Below, in pieces: positions 62,625-64,000 of a DNA stretch of 64,000 nt. This DNA is from Dyadobacter sp. CY312 (GTDB lineage: Bacteria > Bacteroidota > Bacteroidia > Cytophagales > Spirosomataceae). How positions within the stretch are numbered: the first letter of the stretch is position 1; the number at the start of each line of letters is the position of its first letter. The notes beneath the pieces were generated by a model. That model was not told the origin of the DNA, searched no databases, and saw only the letters and a list, made by a program, of their open reading frames with translations. A program made the position numbers and the translations under genes. Location of the stretch: assembly GCF_021390535.1 (NCBI RefSeq), contig NZ_JAJUXG010000003.1, forward strand, positions 124,001-188,000, written 5' to 3'.

Positions 62625-64000
62625 ATCCATTTGAAAATCTTCGCCGTAGATCCGGCTATATTCTCTGGCAAAATTCTCGTACGTAGTTTTTGCCAGAGAA
62701 TGTTTACCAAGATGCGCCAGTGCTTTGCACTTGATAATCATCGCTTCCTCATTCACTGGATCAAAATAGAATACATAGTTTGCAAGCTGAACCAGAAATT
62801 CAGGATCGTCTGAGATTTTCATTGTCGCTGCAAAACCCAGGTAGCTGTCTACAATTTCATTGGATATCTCGGATTTGAAAGAATCCAGCCATTCATACTC
62901 AATATTGGCAAGGAAATTTCCGCGTTTCGTAATACTGGCCAGCTCCAAAATACTCTCTTTATTCAGTGCCTTTTTATTCCTGATCAAAGCAAGGTAATGC
63001 TTGTAATCCACATGAATTTTGTCGTAGTCGATTTTGATCTTCCAATATCCTGTTTCTTTCGAAACCTGGCAGTCTTTCATCTTTTCCAATATTCCTTTCA
63101 GCTTGGCAATGTTCACCGACCGGTTGTTACGGGCGCTTTCAGATGATTTGTCAAACCAGAGCAACTCCTTCAACTTTTCAGAACTGATACCCTCCCAGCG
63201 AATTGAATAAAGAAGGATCACCAGAAAAAGCTCCTTCACCAATGGGCTAAACTGCTTGGTGATGTCATTGCCTGCTTCATCAAATAGTTGCAAATTCCCG
63301 AACAAGAACACGCTACTGTGAAGCGGTTGAACGACATCCCGTTCAATGGGTTGTAAAGGCAAAACCAACGGCGATTCGTGCAAATTAACTGGTTGGTTTT
63401 CAACAAAAACGGGCGAACCAGGCTGTGATACGGACTCCGGCTTTCTCTTTCTTGAATATCTGAAATAAGCATAAGCCGCTGCTCCTGCAAATAGCAAACC
63501 TGTAACCAGCCAGAATACATTTCCAGTATCTGCTTCGGCAACCTCAACCACCGGAATGGATTCCAACGGAGGCGCATTCAGGGTGTAAATCGAAATTTTG
63601 GTTTGCCCGCTCTCAGCGTAATTAAGCGCGACCGCCACATACCTGTTGCTGGCATAATCAAAGAAAAGATCAGCAAAAGAAAGGATATCTGTAAACTGAT
63701 AAGGGATCTTTGACCCAACCAATTTAAAATCAGGTTTGCTCAGAGAGCCTTTGATAAGCTGTAAATCCGAATTGAATTTATCTTTTGGAAAAATGAGCGT
63801 GTAGAAAGAATCTTCCTCTTCACAAACGATCATCGAATTACAAAAGACGAAGTCTTCTTTTGGCAGTTCGAGTTCGTATCCCTTCGTGAAATTTCCTGTT
63901 TTGGTATTAAAAAACAACAGATCGTACCAGTTTCTGGGGTTCAGAATTTGCTGTCCGGTTACGCTGCCATAGCCGCCAAGTACGTACGCACCATTTTTGC
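62601..64000 (-). CDS. Membrane-spanning regulator: propeller sensor plus SARP/BTAD-like DNA-binding domain, N-terminus cut
   Basis: The frame is open to the window end, so the protein is partial. The part beyond base 64000 and the first visible 130 residues (GAYVLGGYGSVTGQQ, NPRNWYDLLFFNTKTGNF, FCNSMIV) look like beta-propeller (Kelch-type) blades. A membrane helix follows (NVFWLVTGLLFAGAAAYAYF). On the cytoplasmic side a winged-helix region resembles SARP regulators (FGNLQLFDEAGNDITKQFSP, LVKELFLVILLYS, SARNNRSVNIAKLKGILE), then a TPR-like BTAD part (ANYVFYFDPVNEEAMIIKCKALAHLGKHSLAKTTYENFA). It would sense a signal in the periplasm and bind DNA without a separate kinase. Convergent with the SusCD-GH operon, it is a likely regulator of it. 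Confidence 0.8.
   Translation of the reverse strand, partial: KNGAYVLGGYGSVTGQQILNPRNWYDLLFFNTKTGNFTKGYELELPKEDFVFCNSMIVCEEEDSFYTLIFPKDKFNSDLQLIKGSLSKPDFKLVGSKIPYQFTDILSFADLFFDYASNRYVAVALNYAESGQTKISIYTLNAPPLESIPVVEVAEADTGNVFWLVTGLLFAGAAAYAYFRYSRKRKPESVSQPGSPVFVENQPVNLHESPLVLPLQPIERDVVQPLHSSVFLFGNLQLFDEAGNDITKQFSPLVKELFLVILLYSIRWEGISSEKLKELLWFDKSSESARNNRSVNIAKLKGILEKMKDCQVSKETGYWKIKIDYDKIHVDYKHYLALIRNKKALNKESILELASITKRGNFLANIEYEWLDSFKSEISNEIVDSYLGFAATMKISDDPEFLVQLANYVFYFDPVNEEAMIIKCKALAHLGKHSLAKTTYENFAREYSRIYGEDFQMDMPEVLHS

Overview
The window looks like chromosome of an aerobic Bacteroidota bacterium of the order Cytophagales, with a Dyadobacter-like gene repertoire. The evidence is a SusC/SusD pair, two outer-membrane beta-barrel TonB-type receptors, an RND pump fused to a TolC-like domain, a CarB without the C-terminal allosteric domain, lipoproteins with short lipoboxes, and several promoters of the Bacteroidota type (-7 box TAnnTTTG). 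The genus is an inference. No insertion sequence, transposase, integrase, phage gene or CRISPR array was seen.

Layout. 1-6.1 kb: end of carB, an old-yellow-enzyme reductase, a DUF1801 protein, an EamA exporter, a rifampin ADP-ribosyltransferase (Arr) and a single-domain response regulator. 6.4-14.4 kb: a beta-barrel receptor, a MATE exporter, a class C beta-lactamase-like membrane serine hydrolase and a GapN-like aldehyde dehydrogenase. 14.6-23.2 kb: small proteins around a heavy-metal-type efflux system (RND-TolC fusion plus adaptor) and an AT-hook-like protein. 23.2-25.6 kb: an LTXXQ-like periplasmic protein, then a SatD-family regulator overlapping a DUF3307 membrane protein, preceded by a regular array of four palindromes. 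25.7-33.5 kb: two amidohydrolase-family secreted proteins, a CvfB-like S1 protein and a second beta-barrel receptor. 33.6-37.7 kb: an AT-rich four-gene surface-glycan cassette. 38-43.6 kb: a complete tripartite RND efflux operon. 43.8-49.8 kb: menF and menI, a histidine phosphatase, a LytS/LytTR two-component pair, a DUF3298 lipoprotein and radC. 49.8-53.7 kb: a TPR protein, a zinc-ribbon coiled-coil protein, a Nif3-like protein and tRNA-Asp. 53.7-54.9 kb: a decayed zone with a tRNA-like remnant and a broken FAD oxidase. 54.9-64 kb: a polysaccharide-utilisation-type locus (SusC, SusD, DUF3823, GH71/99-like hydrolase) facing a membrane-spanning transcription regulator cut by the window end.

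How the parts work together. Two RND systems, MATE, EamA, Arr and the serine hydrolase give a strong export and detoxification flavour, but they are separate units. The SusCD locus and its convergent regulator form a plausible glycan-sensing and uptake unit. The least explained signal is the SatD-DUF3307 pair. Its promoter region carries four 20-bp palindromes spaced exactly 29 bp apart, with a Bacteroidota -7 box overlapping the array. The regulator itself looks like a nucleotide-cyclase-like domain joined to a DNA-binding helix-turn-helix.
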